Shown: piece by piece, positions 1 to 8,671 of the stretch
Layout of the letters: each line of letters starts with the position of its first letter
Numbering within the stretch: the stretch's first letter is position 1
NCBI GenBank assembly: GCA_003242735.1
Contig: QGVH01000017.1
Span: forward strand, 24,287-88,286
Length of the DNA stretch: 64,000 nt
Reading direction: 5' to 3'
DNA from: a bacterium
Lineage (GTDB): Bacteria; Gemmatimonadota; Gemmatimonadetes; Longimicrobiales; RSA9
Position numbers and translations under genes: made by a program
Notes under the pieces: model-generated
The model's database searches: none
What the model saw: the letters and a program-made list of their open reading frames with translations, nothing else
What the model was told of the DNA's origin: nothing

Positions 1-137
1 CACCGTCGCGTGGCGCCCGCCCCATGGCTCTTCGCGGCCAGGACGGCCGCCTCGCCGGAACTGTCCCTGGGGCGTGATCGGCCCACCAGCGGCTCGGTTC
101 TTGCCCCCACCCCTTGCCGCGTAGGGCACCGACCACG

Positions 138-341
138 ATGACGGCGAACGTGCGACACTGGCTTGCCGTGGCAGTCCTGGTGATCGACCTCTGGGCGATC
201 ACTTCCATTCTCGCCTCGCCCGCCTCCCGCTGGGCGCGGCTACGCTGGATCTCGCTCATCGTGTTCTTGCCATTCCTCGGGGCCCTGCTCTGGCTCGCGT
301 CCGGAACGCGAGCCCCACGCACACTGCGCCAGCAGGATTGA
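138..341 (+). CDS. Small PLDc_N-type membrane protein
   Basis: Encodes about 67 residues with two hydrophobic segments (roughly residues 5-25 and 34-54) separated by a short basic loop, ending in GALLWLASG. The pattern 'D-L-W-A-I ... W-I-S-L-I-V-F-L-P-F-L-G-A-L-L-W' matches the phospholipase D nuclease N-terminal (PLDc_N) module, which often occurs alone as a small inner-membrane protein of unknown role. I chose the ATG at 138 because the upstream in-frame TTG adds only a basic stretch. It ends 4 bases before the response regulator, so the two are probably co-transcribed. Function unknown. Confidence 0.6.
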   Translation: MTANVRHWLAVAVLVIDLWAITSILASPASRWARLRWISLIVFLPFLGALLWLASGTRAPRTLRQQD

Positions 342-345
342 GCCC

Positions 346-732
346 ATGCCCGACGCCCGCATTCTCGTGGTCGATGACGACCCGGACTCCCTCGAGATCG
401 TCCGGACCTACCTCGAATCCCGCGGCTACCAGGTCACCACCGCTCCCGACGGCAGAGCGGCGCTGGCCATGCTCGAGGAGGCCCGCCCCGACCTCGTATT
501 GCTCGATGTCATGATGCCCGGCATCGACGGCTGGGAGGTGGCCCGCACCATCAAGGACCACCCCGAGTTCTCCGACACCCGCGTCGTGATGCTCACCGCA
601 CGCAGCGACTTCACCGACAAGCAGCGCGGCCTGCGCGCCGGCGCGGACGACTACATCGTCAAGCCCATGCGTCTCGAGGACCTGGGCCGCAAGGTCGAGC
701 GCAACCTCGAGGCCGCCCGGCGGTCGGCGTGA
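346..732 (+). CDS. Single-domain response regulator (CheY-like)
   Basis: A 128-residue stand-alone receiver domain. The acidic pocket (VVDDDPDS, residues 8-15), phospho-acceptor Asp54 (LLDVMMPG), the Thr/Ser position in MLTAR (about residues 84-88) and conserved Lys106 (VKPM) are all present, so it should be phosphorylatable. There is no output domain. Its TGA overlaps the GTG start of the EAL-domain gene (GTGA), which implies translational coupling and suggests that it relays a signal to that phosphodiesterase. No cognate kinase is visible nearby. Confidence 0.9.
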   Translation: MPDARILVVDDDPDSLEIVRTYLESRGYQVTTAPDGRAALAMLEEARPDLVLLDVMMPGIDGWEVARTIKDHPEFSDTRVVMLTARSDFTDKQRGLRAGADDYIVKPMRLEDLGRKVERNLEAARRSA

Positions 733-2363
733 GGATCCTCGCCCGTGTCCGCGACGCCGCTGCGCGACGGGCAGTGGCCGACGCGGCGGCCCTCCTTGCG
801 GCCGAGGTCGTCCATGCCGACCCGGAGACGCGCGACCTCGCGGCCCAGGCCAGGGCCGCGAACGCGGATGTGATCTTCGTCGAGCTGCGCGAAGGCGAGG
901 AGGTGGCGCCGCACCGGGACTCGGCGCGCGCGCTCGGCGCCGGCCTCGTCGTCGCCTGTCACTCGAGGGAGGAGTGCACCGACGCGGCGCTCGGCCACGC
1001 GGACGAGTGGGTGCTCCTCCCGGCACCGGCGGATCGGATCGCGCTCCGACTCGCCGTCGCGGCCGAGCGCGCCCGCGCCGCACCCAGCCCGCGCGACGAT
1101 GGCGACGCCGCGGAGAGGGTCCGCTACCACGAGGCGTTGCACGACGCGGCAACGGGACTGCCCAGCCTCCCGGTCCTGCTCCCCCGCATCGAGGAGTGGC
1201 TCGAGGCCGACCACGAGCTCACGCTGCGCTATCTCCACTTCGTGTGGTTCGAACAGATCGAGCGGACCTACGGCGCCGAGCGCCTCGACGAGGTCATCGG
1301 CACCGCTGCGGACGCGGTCCGTGAGTTCTTCGCCCGCGAGCAGGCACGGGAGCACGTCCTGACCATGGATCGCGCGGGCGACGAGGACTTCATCCTGATC
1401 GCGCGCGCGCCGCCCCACCAGGAACGCGCCGCGGACACGGCCGCGCTGTCCCACCGGATCGAACGCCTGGTCCGCGAACGCATCGCGGAGAAGCACGGCC
1501 CGGAGTTCGCCGCCCTCGCGGGGCTGTACATCGGCACCGCCGCCATCGCCCGGGACCCGAAGATCCGCATCGAGCGGCTGGTCTACCGGGCGGTCCGGGA
1601 TGCGGCCCGCGCCGCACTGAACGTCGAGCAGTGGGAACGGGAGCAGAAGGCCGAGCGGCTGCGGGCGATGCTCCGCGAGGGCGCGGTGCGCATCGTGTAC
1701 CACCCGATCGTCGTGACGGAAACGGAGGAGATCTACGGCTACGAGGCGCTGGCCCGCGGCGAGTTCCCAGGCCTGCGTTCACCCGAGGTCCTCTTCCAGA
1801 TCGCGCAGGAAGCCAACCTCGTCTGGGAGCTGGGCCGGCTGCTCCGGCGAAAGGCGGTGGACGAGATCCGCGACCGTCTCGCTCCCGACCAGTACCTGTT
1901 CCTCAACGTGGACCCGCACGACTTCGAGGACCCCGCGTTCCGTGACATGAACCCGGAGAGCATGGGCATCCCCGACCCGACTCACGTTGTGCTCGAGATC
2001 ACGGAGCGTGTCGCCATCACCGACTACCACCGCTTCCGGGAGCACCTCGCCGCGTTCCGCGCCCTCGGCTTCCGCTTCGCCGTGGACGACGCGGGCAGCG
2101 GCTACGCCGGTCTCGGATCCATTGCCAACCTGGCGCCGGACTACATCAAGCTGGACATCTCACTCATCGCGGACATCGACACGAACTTCCTGAAGCAGAA
2201 CCTGGTCGAGACGATGGTGAACTTCGCCGAGGGACAGGGCGCGCGCGTCGTCGCGGAAGGCGTCGAGCGACCCGAGGAGTTCGAGACGATCCGCGAGCTC
2301 GGCGTGCACCTCGCCCAGGGTTTCCTCTTCGAGCGCCCGGGAAGCGCGAGCGCCGCGGCGTGA
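729..2363 (+). CDS. EAL-domain c-di-GMP phosphodiesterase with degenerate receiver and GGDEF regions
   Basis: 544 residues. Residues 1-115 look like a receiver that has lost its phosphorylation site. Residues 130-300 resemble a GGDEF domain whose signature has become AGDED (about 216-220), so cyclase activity is unlikely. Residues 310-540 are an EAL domain with the metal and catalytic positions kept: EAL at about 339-341, LNV near 392, LEITER near 421, DDAGSG near 453, KLD near 473 and AEGVE near 510. The expected reaction is hydrolysis of cyclic di-GMP to pGpG. The GTG start overlaps the stop of the response regulator. The degenerate GGDEF could serve as a GTP-sensing regulatory module; that is inference. 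Confidence 0.85.
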   Translation: MRILARVRDAAARRAVADAAALLAAEVVHADPETRDLAAQARAANADVIFVELREGEEVAPHRDSARALGAGLVVACHSREECTDAALGHADEWVLLPAPADRIALRLAVAAERARAAPSPRDDGDAAERVRYHEALHDAATGLPSLPVLLPRIEEWLEADHELTLRYLHFVWFEQIERTYGAERLDEVIGTAADAVREFFAREQAREHVLTMDRAGDEDFILIARAPPHQERAADTAALSHRIERLVRERIAEKHGPEFAALAGLYIGTAAIARDPKIRIERLVYRAVRDAARAALNVEQWEREQKAERLRAMLREGAVRIVYHPIVVTETEEIYGYEALARGEFPGLRSPEVLFQIAQEANLVWELGRLLRRKAVDEIRDRLAPDQYLFLNVDPHDFEDPAFRDMNPESMGIPDPTHVVLEITERVAITDYHRFREHLAAFRALGFRFAVDDAGSGYAGLGSIANLAPDYIKLDISLIADIDTNFLKQNLVETMVNFAEGQGARVVAEGVERPEEFETIRELGVHLAQGFLFERPGSASAAA

Positions 2364-2405
2364 AAAAGCGTCGGGCCGGCGGGGGGACGATGGCCCCGCC
2401 GGCCC
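2363..2405 (-). terminator. Hairpin between convergent genes, U-run on the minus strand
   Basis: Perfect 12-bp arms at 2373-2384 and 2394-2405 (GGGCCGGCGGGG and its complement) with a 9-base loop. Read on the minus strand the hairpin is followed within a few bases by TTTTT (2363-2367), as expected for termination of the DUF4015 gene. It also lies just after the EAL gene and may work both ways. Confidence 0.6.
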
Positions 2406-2447
2406 TCCACCGCTGTCCTCGCGACGACCCTGCCGCGGGCCGCGCGT

Positions 2448-3980
2448 TCAGCGCCGAAGCGTGTCCTGCACGGGGAGCTTCACCGGCTCGCCCAGCAGTT
2501 TGATCACGGTGTCCGGCCGCGCCTGGGCGCGCTGTGACGGCCGCGGATCCGGGATCGGGAGGTCGGGCGCAGGGCCGCCTTCCGGCGCGAGCGCCGCGGC
2601 CGTGTAGCGGGAGCCCGGGTTCCACAGGAGCCACTCGGTGAGGCCGGCGTCGTAGACGGCGCGGATCTGCGCGCGCACGTACTCCGGGCCGTAGCGTGGC
2701 GAGCCGAGCGTGAAGTCCTGGAGCCAAGGCCGGATCGTAGCGGCACCTTCCACGCCCTTCGTCCGGCGCAGCGCATGCTCGATCGCCGTCTTCACCGTCG
2801 TGTAGGGGTGGCTGTTGGGATGGTCGATGCCGTAGGAGCCGCGCGCGTAGTGGGACGGGTACACCATCGGCAGCAGCACGTCCGTCACATCCACGAGCTC
2901 TTCCCACTTCTGTCCGATGCCCATGTCGTCGCCCGCCGAAGTGGTGAGGCCGAACACGTCCGCCGTGACGGGCACGCCGAGATCCTTCAGCTCCTCACGG
3001 GAGTAGGTCAGGAACTCCCGGATCGCCTGCACCCGCGAGCGGTCCTGCCGCGCGGGGTACACCGCTTCCCGCATGTACGACTGCGGCACGTCCGGGAACC
3101 GCACGTAGTCCCACTGGATCTCGGAGAAGCCGAGCTCGACCGCCTCCCGCGCCAGCTCGATGTTGTAGTCCCAGACCTCGCGGTTGTACGGGTCCACCCA
3201 CTTCTCGCCGTGGTGATCCACCCACACCGTGCCGTCCGCACGCTGGATCGCGAGATCCGGCCGCCGCTCCGCCAGCAACGGGTCCTTGAACACCACGATG
3301 CGTGCGATCGGGTAGATTCCCCGCGCGCGGAGCTCGTCCAGCACCTCGCGGATGTTCGCGATGCGGATGTCCCGGTCCGCGCCGATCTGCCGCGCCAGCT
3401 CGCTCCGCGTCCGGTAGCTGACGTAGCCGGTCGCGTCCTTCACATCAATGACGAAGGCGTTGATCTCCGTGGCCTCCGCCAACTCGATGAGCGCGGTGCG
3501 CCGGGCGCGCGATCCGGCAGCCCACGCGTTCAGGTAAATGCCGCGCACCGCGTCGGGCTTGGGCACGCGCGCCTCCGGCGGGACCGGCTCGCCGTAGTCC
3601 GGGGGCGGCGACGGCCGCACGGGAGGCGGGGGCGCCGCGACCCCATCGTCCGCGGCCGCGCTGCCGGACACGACGCCGCTCGCGGTCGCTCCGGGCTGCG
3701 CCGCATCGCCCGCCCCGGGCGACGCGGACGCATCATCTTCCCCCGGCGCCGCGCCGCCGAGCTGGGGAGCGCCTTCCCCTGGGTCAACGGTTCCTTGGGC
3801 CGCCGCGGCGGCCTCCGAGGCGCCGGCCGCCGCGGCCGGTCGAGACCCGGTGTCCTCGCCGCCTCCCCGGACCACGACCACGCCCAGCACGACGAACGCA
3901 CAGGCGGCTGCCAGAAGCGCGACGACCATGCGCTTCGACAGCCGCCTATCGTCCTGCCCCGCGAATCCGTTCAAGGTCAC
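2448..3980 (-). CDS. DUF4015-type putative glycoside hydrolase, membrane-anchored
   Basis: About 510 residues. A single N-terminal membrane anchor or signal (VVALLAAACAFVVLG, residues 18-35) is followed by an Ala/Gly/Pro-rich low-complexity linker (about 40-130) and a DUF4015 domain (about 140-480) beginning RGIYLNAWAAGS and including VIDVKDATG and IQWDYVRFP. DUF4015 is a TIM-barrel family annotated as putative glycosyl hydrolase, presumably acting outside the cytoplasm; the substrate is unknown. I chose the GTG at 3980 because it overlaps the TGA of the upstream MoaD-like gene (GTGA). An in-frame ATG at 4079, inside the preceding gene, is an alternative. Neither has a strong ribosome site. 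Confidence 0.75.
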   Translation of the reverse strand: MTLNGFAGQDDRRLSKRMVVALLAAACAFVVLGVVVVRGGGEDTGSRPAAAAGASEAAAAAQGTVDPGEGAPQLGGAAPGEDDASASPGAGDAAQPGATASGVVSGSAAADDGVAAPPPPVRPSPPPDYGEPVPPEARVPKPDAVRGIYLNAWAAGSRARRTALIELAEATEINAFVIDVKDATGYVSYRTRSELARQIGADRDIRIANIREVLDELRARGIYPIARIVVFKDPLLAERRPDLAIQRADGTVWVDHHGEKWVDPYNREVWDYNIELAREAVELGFSEIQWDYVRFPDVPQSYMREAVYPARQDRSRVQAIREFLTYSREELKDLGVPVTADVFGLTTSAGDDMGIGQKWEELVDVTDVLLPMVYPSHYARGSYGIDHPNSHPYTTVKTAIEHALRRTKGVEGAATIRPWLQDFTLGSPRYGPEYVRAQIRAVYDAGLTEWLLWNPGSRYTAAALAPEGGPAPDLPIPDPRPSQRAQARPDTVIKLLGEPVKLPVQDTLRR

Positions 3981-4393
3981 GTCACACCGTCTCGGCTGTT
4001 CGGTGCTCCCTTCCCTGGCCGTGCCGCACCGCCCCGCCGCGTCCTCCGCGGCGAGTCCCGGCGCTGATGCATGCGACATACCGCTGCCGAAGGATGACCC
4101 ATGGCACGGCCACCCGCAACGCTGGGCACGATCGTCAGCGTGTCCCCCGGCCCGAGCCGCGTGGCCTCGCCCTCGAGGTCGCGAACGTCTCGCTCGTTCA
4201 GGAAAACATTGACGAAGGCGCGCAGCCGCCCGTGGTCGTCGTACAGGTGCCGGCGGAGCTGCGGGTACCGCGACGCCAGGTCCCGCAGCGCGTCCGCCAC
4301 CGTGACGCCGGACACTTCCACCTCCTCCCGCCCCCCTGCATACGCGCGGAGCGGCGCAGGGATCCGGACCACGGCGCCCATCCCCTCGCTCAC
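3977..4393 (-). CDS. MoaD/ThiS-family ubiquitin-like sulfur carrier with C-terminal extension
   Basis: The first 95 residues form a beta-grasp protein: RIPAPLRAYAGG, then VSGVTVADALRDLASRYP, then VNVFLNERDVR, then PGDTLTIVPSVAGG. This family carries sulfur as a C-terminal Gly-Gly thiocarboxylate for molybdopterin, thiamine, cysteine or tRNA thiolation. Normally Gly-Gly is the end of the protein. Here about 43 basic, low-complexity residues follow, so the carrier would need proteolytic trimming, or the tail is a read-through artefact. GTG start with AGGAG 9 bases upstream. The stop overlaps the start of the DUF4015 gene. Confidence 0.7.
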   Translation of the reverse strand: MSEGMGAVVRIPAPLRAYAGGREEVEVSGVTVADALRDLASRYPQLRRHLYDDHGRLRAFVNVFLNERDVRDLEGEATRLGPGDTLTIVPSVAGGRAMGHPSAAVCRMHQRRDSPRRTRRGGAARPGKGAPNSRDGVT

Positions 4394-4518
4394 GACGCTC
4401 GCTCCTCGACGATCACCCCTTCTTCACCGCCCCTGCGCACGGTCGCCCGCACGGCACGGTCTCCTGCCGGCAGAGGCACCGCTCACCGCCCCGGCTCGCC
4501 CGGCCGCCCCGACTCGCC

Positions 4519-5883
4519 TCACCGCAGGACGGTGCGGAACTCGATCGGCAGCGCGATCCACACCGGCACCTCCTCGTCCCGGTTCAGCGCCGGCGTGAAC
4601 TGCATGATCTCCGCCACCTTCAGCGCCGCCTCATCCAGCGCCTTGTGGCCGCTCGACTCCTTGATCAGACTGCTCTCGACCTTCCCCGTCTCGTCAATGA
4701 AGAACCACACCAGGACCGTGCCGCCGATCCCCGCATCCCGCAGCAGCGGCGGGTAGTATCGCTCGAGCGCGCGCTGCACCTCGGCTCGGTTCTTCAGCTC
4801 CGGCGCCACCGTGAACGGCGTGGGCACCGGCGCCCTCGGGAGTTCCTCGCGGCTCGCCGCCGGGGGGAGCGGCGACCGGAATTCGGAGGGCGACTCCGGA
4901 GGGGCCTCCACCTCCGGCGGAAGCGACAGGCCTTCGACAGACTGCTCCTCGAACGTCGTCCGTGCCCCCGTCGCGCGCTCCGGCACCGGCGTCTCGCACG
5001 CCAGCACCACCGCCCCCGCGCACACGACCACGAGGCCGAGCACCTGCGCTGCCCGGCGCCGACCACGCCCGCTCACCATCCGCCGGATCCGGCGCTCCAA
5101 GAACGAACGCGGCTCCGACAACGTCGCCAGCAACGCGCCCGACAGCGAGGCGCGCCGCCCCACCTCGATCAACAACGCGCCGTACTGGCGCACGTCCGGG
5201 TGCGCCCGCAGGACCCGCTCATCGCAGTCCATCTCCACCGCCAGCCGCAGCCGGCGCACCTGCCACCACAGCGCCGCGTTCCACGGGAACAGGGCCCGCG
5301 CGAACAGCCCCAGCGCCAGCAGCGCCGGGTCGCCCGCCCGGACGTGCTCCCGCTCGTGCGCCACCACCAGCCGCCGCCAGCCCGGCTCCAACGCCAGCGC
5401 CCACTCCGGCAGCACCACCGTGCCGCGCAACCAGCCCGCCACCGCCGGCCCCGTGTCCCGCGAGACCAGGACCCGCTCCCCCTCCACCGCGTCCAGCAGC
5501 CAGCCGCGCCGCCGCCGCCGGAGCTGCACCGCAGCCACCACCCCGTACAGCGCGAACGCGGCGGAGGCCACGATCCACGACGCAGCCAGCGGGCCGTTCA
5601 GCGCCTCCAGCACCGGGCGCGCCGTCGCCATCACCTCCGGGCCCACTCCCGGCACGATGACCTCCACGGGCCCCAGCGCCACCGCCCCGCCTGGCCCTCC
5701 GCCGCCCCCCTCTCCACCGCCCAGCCACGCGACCACCGGCGCCGCGGCCGTGCCCACCACCGCGCCGGCCCACGCCCACCGGCCCGGCCACCCGTAGGCC
5801 CGCGCCACCCGCTCCAGCGCCGCCGCCCCCACGCCCAGCAGCACACCGACGGCGGTGGAGTACGCCATCCATGCCGCGATCAT
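4519..5883 (-). CDS. BlaR1/M56-family membrane metallopeptidase with C-terminal TonB domain
   Basis: 454 residues. The N-terminal third is hydrophobic with several membrane segments. A cytoplasmic zinc-protease motif HEREH (about 175-179) in the context VVAHEREHVRAGDP marks peptidase family M56 (BlaR1/MecR1). After a further membrane segment near residue 280 and a Pro-rich linker, residues 355-454 form a TonB C-terminal domain (GTVLVWFFIDETGKV, FTPALNRDEEVPVWI). In this family the protease senses an envelope signal and inactivates its BlaI partner. The start ATG overlaps the stop of the blaI-like gene, confirming the pair. The TonB fusion replaces the penicillin-sensor domain of classical BlaR1, so beta-lactam sensing should not be assumed. 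Confidence 0.85.
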   Translation of the reverse strand: MIAAWMAYSTAVGVLLGVGAAALERVARAYGWPGRWAWAGAVVGTAAAPVVAWLGGGEGGGGGPGGAVALGPVEVIVPGVGPEVMATARPVLEALNGPLAASWIVASAAFALYGVVAAVQLRRRRRGWLLDAVEGERVLVSRDTGPAVAGWLRGTVVLPEWALALEPGWRRLVVAHEREHVRAGDPALLALGLFARALFPWNAALWWQVRRLRLAVEMDCDERVLRAHPDVRQYGALLIEVGRRASLSGALLATLSEPRSFLERRIRRMVSGRGRRRAAQVLGLVVVCAGAVVLACETPVPERATGARTTFEEQSVEGLSLPPEVEAPPESPSEFRSPLPPAASREELPRAPVPTPFTVAPELKNRAEVQRALERYYPPLLRDAGIGGTVLVWFFIDETGKVESSLIKESSGHKALDEAALKVAEIMQFTPALNRDEEVPVWIALPIEFRTVLR

Positions 5884-6254
5884 GTCTCCTCCTTGCCGAG
5901 CCGGTCATCCAGCAACGCCCGCAGCCGCCGCAGCTCCTCCTCCGTCAGCGACCGGTCCGACACCAGGTGGGTCAGCAGCAGCTCCGGCGAGCCCCGGAAC
6001 AGCTTCCGCACCAGCCGCCGCACCGCGCTCCGCTCCGCGACCTCCCGCTTCACCGTCGGCCGGTACCGGTACGCCTTCCCCTCCACCTCGTGCTCCACGT
6101 AGCCCTTTTCCTCCAGGATCCGCAGCACCGTCAGCACCGTCGTGTAGGCCAGGTCGTCCGGCAGCCGCTCCCTCACCTCCGCCACGGTCGCAGACCCCAG
6201 CTCCCACAGGACCGTCATCACGTCCAGCTCGCGGTCCGTGAACACGATCTCCAT
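5880..6254 (-). CDS. BlaI/MecI-family transcriptional repressor
   Basis: 124 residues: an N-terminal winged helix (FTDRELDVMTVLWELGSA, VRERLPDDLAYTTVLTVL, EEKGYVEHE) followed by a short dimerisation region, the usual size for BlaI/MecI/CopY repressors. It overlaps the M56 gene by 4 bases (ATGA). A dyad with the classical TACTA/TAGTA core lies 25 bases upstream of the start, so autoregulation of the operon, relieved when the M56 partner cleaves the repressor, is likely. Confidence 0.9.
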   Translation of the reverse strand: MEIVFTDRELDVMTVLWELGSATVAEVRERLPDDLAYTTVLTVLRILEEKGYVEHEVEGKAYRYRPTVKREVAERSAVRRLVRKLFRGSPELLLTHLVSDRSLTEEELRRLRALLDDRLGKEET

Positions 6255-6278
6255 TCTCTCGCGCTCTCCGCCCCTCGA

Positions 6279-6296
6279 CTACTATTGCCTTAGTAG
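6279..6296. promoter_or_regulatory. BlaI-type operator
   Basis: CTACTA-N6-TAGTAG, a perfect 6-bp inverted repeat with a 6-bp AT-richer centre, immediately upstream of the blaI-like gene. It matches the core of known BlaI/MecI operators (TACTA...TAGTA). It is the only such dyad I noticed here and sits where the promoter of the blaI-M56 operon should be. Confidence 0.75.
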
Positions 6297-6424
6297 ATAA
6301 CGGCGGCAAGACGCCGTGTCAACCATCCAGCGACGAGCCCCGGACGCCAACGATTCGGGCGCGGAACGGCGCACCGACCCGGCGCCCCTCCGCGCACCGG
6401 CCCGGGCCCGCGGACCGGCGCCGT

Positions 6425-7711
6425 TCAGAGCAGCTCCAGCAGCGCCTCGGCGTTCGCGCGAGCGCCGCCCAGCCGGGAGCGCACGTACGCCAGCGCCGCC
6501 CCCCCTGCCGCGGCGCGCGCCGCCGCGTCACCGGCCAGCCGGAGGAGCGCTTCCGCCAGCGTGTCCGCGCCCTGCACCTCCCAACCGCCGCCGGCCGCGG
6601 CCAGCTCCGCCGCCTCCCGGGCGTTGCCGTGCCGCGGCCCGAAGAGCACCGGCACCTCCAGCGCCGCCGGCTCCACCACCGAGTGCAGCCCGGCCCGGTG
6701 GAACCCGCCCCCGACGTACGCCGCATCCGCGGCGGCGTACAGGTCTGCGAGCACCCCCACCCGGTCGATCACCACCACATCGGCCGGCGGCTCCCCGGCC
6801 TCCACCCGCGCCAGCCGGTTGTGACGCAGCCCGGCCCGGTCCAGCGCCCGCTCGAGCCCCCTCAGGTGGGCCTCGTCGGGCTCGTGGGGCGCGATGATCA
6901 GGCGCGCAGGGCCCGCACCCAGTAGGCGGGCGAACGCCGGCACCACCACCCGCTCGTCCGGCGGCCACGTGGAGCCGGCGACGAGGGTGAATCCGCCCTC
7001 CGCGCGCAGGCGCTCCGCCAGCGCCAGGGCGCCGCTCCCACGACGACCCCCCTGGACCCGCGCCCAGACTTGGTCGAAGCGCGCATCGCCCGTGGTCCGC
7101 ACCCGCGAGCGCGGCACGCCCAGCAGCGGGAACCGCCCGGCGTCGTCATCCGAGACCGCGCCCACCACGTCCAGCCGCTCGTAGGCGGGGCGCAACGCGA
7201 ACCGCGCCGCCGGCCTCAACCGGCTCGAAGAGGCGGCCAGCACCGCGTTCAGCAGCGCCAGCCGGCAGCCCGCCGCCTTGGCCTCGCGGGTGAGCACGGG
7301 CCAGATCTCCGTCCGGACGAACGCCACGGCCGCAGGCCGCAGCGCGGCAAGGGCGCGGCGCATCGGCCCGGGCGCGTCCCACGGCAGGTAGCCGTGCACA
7401 TCCGCGCCGACCCGCGCCGCAACCCTCTCCGCCGACGGCGAGAAATGGGTGAACACGATTTGGAGCTCGGGCCGACGCTCCCGCGCCGCCGCCACGATCG
7501 CCTGCGCCATCAACGATTCGCCCACCGACGGCGCGTGCACCCAAACGAGCGGGCGCCCGGGATCGCGCTCGCGCGCGGCCCACGCCTCGAGCGCCTCGAC
7601 CGCGCCGCGTCGCCCATCCAGCCCGCGCGCCAGCTTCCGGTGGAACGGCCGCGCCAGCGCGAGCACGCCTCGCGCGCTCAACAGCGCCGCACCGTACAGC
7701 GCTTCGCGCAT
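6425..7711 (-). CDS. waaA: 3-deoxy-D-manno-octulosonic acid (Kdo) transferase
   Basis: About 428 residues. Transfers Kdo from CMP-Kdo to lipid A precursor at the inner membrane, an essential step of lipopolysaccharide synthesis. Family landmarks: LVWVHAPSVGESLMAQ (N-terminal Rossmann half), VRTEIWPVL, GSTWPPDE, LIIAPHEPDE and the C-terminal donor site VGGGF...HSVVEPAALEVPVLFGP. The usual NARLS motif is altered to NAVLA. Start chosen at 7711 (MREALYG) rather than the ATG at 7756, which would add a basic stretch. Its presence shows a diderm, LPS-bearing organism. Confidence 0.88.
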   Translation of the reverse strand: MREALYGAALLSARGVLALARPFHRKLARGLDGRRGAVEALEAWAARERDPGRPLVWVHAPSVGESLMAQAIVAAARERRPELQIVFTHFSPSAERVAARVGADVHGYLPWDAPGPMRRALAALRPAAVAFVRTEIWPVLTREAKAAGCRLALLNAVLAASSSRLRPAARFALRPAYERLDVVGAVSDDDAGRFPLLGVPRSRVRTTGDARFDQVWARVQGGRRGSGALALAERLRAEGGFTLVAGSTWPPDERVVVPAFARLLGAGPARLIIAPHEPDEAHLRGLERALDRAGLRHNRLARVEAGEPPADVVVIDRVGVLADLYAAADAAYVGGGFHRAGLHSVVEPAALEVPVLFGPRHGNAREAAELAAAGGGWEVQGADTLAEALLRLAGDAAARAAAGGAALAYVRSRLGGARANAEALLELL

Positions 7712-7784
7712 CACCACCCGCCGCCCCGGACGCGCTCGGCCGACGGCGCGGAACACGGCGCCACACCCACGGCCGACATCCCCA

Positions 7785-7982
7785 TCACCCCGGCGTGTAC
7801 GCCCGCGCCTCGGGATCCACCTGCCGCCGGACCTCGATCAGGTCCGCCGTCGCCTCGGCTTCCGCAGGGAAGTCCTCGACCACGCGCCGCAGCGCTTCCC
7901 GCAGCGTCGCGGCTTCCACATCCAAGACCCGGTACTGTGAGCGGCGCGAGCCGAATCGGATCGTGACCCGGTACTGGTTCAT
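7785..7982 (-). CDS. Small hypothetical protein
   Basis: 65 residues, soluble, alternating strand and helix (NQYRVTIRF, YRVLDVEAATLREALRRVVEDF). The composition is protein-like, with a beta-strand pair followed by an amphipathic helix, but I do not recognise a family. Located 73 bases upstream of waaA on the same strand and possibly in the same transcript. Confidence 0.55.
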   Translation of the reverse strand: MNQYRVTIRFGSRRSQYRVLDVEAATLREALRRVVEDFPAEAEATADLIEVRRQVDPEARAYTPG

Positions 7983-8214
7983 GCGTTCGCGCCCCGGGTC
8001 GGGTTCGCGGGATCATGATCAACGGGAGGCCGCGCCGCGCCGAACGCCGGCCCGGGGCAACCCTCTCCTCGGCACGGATGGACGCGCTCCCGGCACACGC
8101 CTATATTCGGCGCCGCCGGCGTCGGCAGCAACGCCTGCATGCCGGGAATGCGGAAGGAGGATGAGCAGGGCGACCCACGCACCCCGCCCGCTTCTCGAGA
8201 GGAGCCCCGCGGCG

Positions 8215-8499
8215 TCAGGCCCGCGCCGCGGGCACCAGCTCGAGCCGCCTGCGGATCTCCTGTTCGTCGATGAACCGCAGGTAGTCCGCGAACAGGCCTT
8301 CGACGTCGCTGTCGCCGATCAGCGGATGCGCGGCGATCAGCGCCAGAGCCGAAAGCAAGCGAGTCAAGCGATGATCCGTGGCAAGCCACGCCGCGAGATC
8401 GGCAGGATTTACTCCGAGGTCCAGCGCCGCCTGCGCAATGGCGGCGTGGATGGGGGCTTTGGAGCCGCTTTCGGAGCGGGGAGAACCGACCGTCGTCAT
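8215..8499 (-). CDS. Small hypothetical helical protein
   Basis: About 94 residues, mainly helical (AALDLGVNPADLAAWL, LLSALALIAAHP, FIDEQEIRRRLELV). No family recognised. Start at 8499 (MTTVGS) because GGAG lies about 8 bases upstream; longer in-frame starts exist to 8556. An opposite-strand reading frame beginning at 8161 with its own AAGGAGG overlaps it fully, so the strand is not certain, but this one looks more like a folded protein. Confidence 0.5.
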   Translation of the reverse strand: MTTVGSPRSESGSKAPIHAAIAQAALDLGVNPADLAAWLATDHRLTRLLSALALIAAHPLIGDSDVEGLFADYLRFIDEQEIRRRLELVPAARA

Positions 8500-8671
8500 T
8501 CGGATACGCTCCATCCTGAAGGTGCGAACGCGAAGCTGCTGCAATAAACAGGCCAATCTTTGCCTGACAACGACTTACGCGATTCACATCTCGAGCGCTG
8601 CGATGCGGCGCCGCGCTGCGCGCCCCGCCCCGCCCACGGCATCCACGCCGTAGGAGAGGCCGGACCGAACG

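Noticed and set aside
8161..8547. Plus-strand frame starting ATG after AAGGAGG, with TGGACG-N17-TATATT upstream at 8079-8107
   Set aside because: The product is charged and repetitive with no fold pattern, and the opposite-strand frame (8215-8499) looks more like a protein. The signals keep some doubt, so the promoter-like pair is noted here only.
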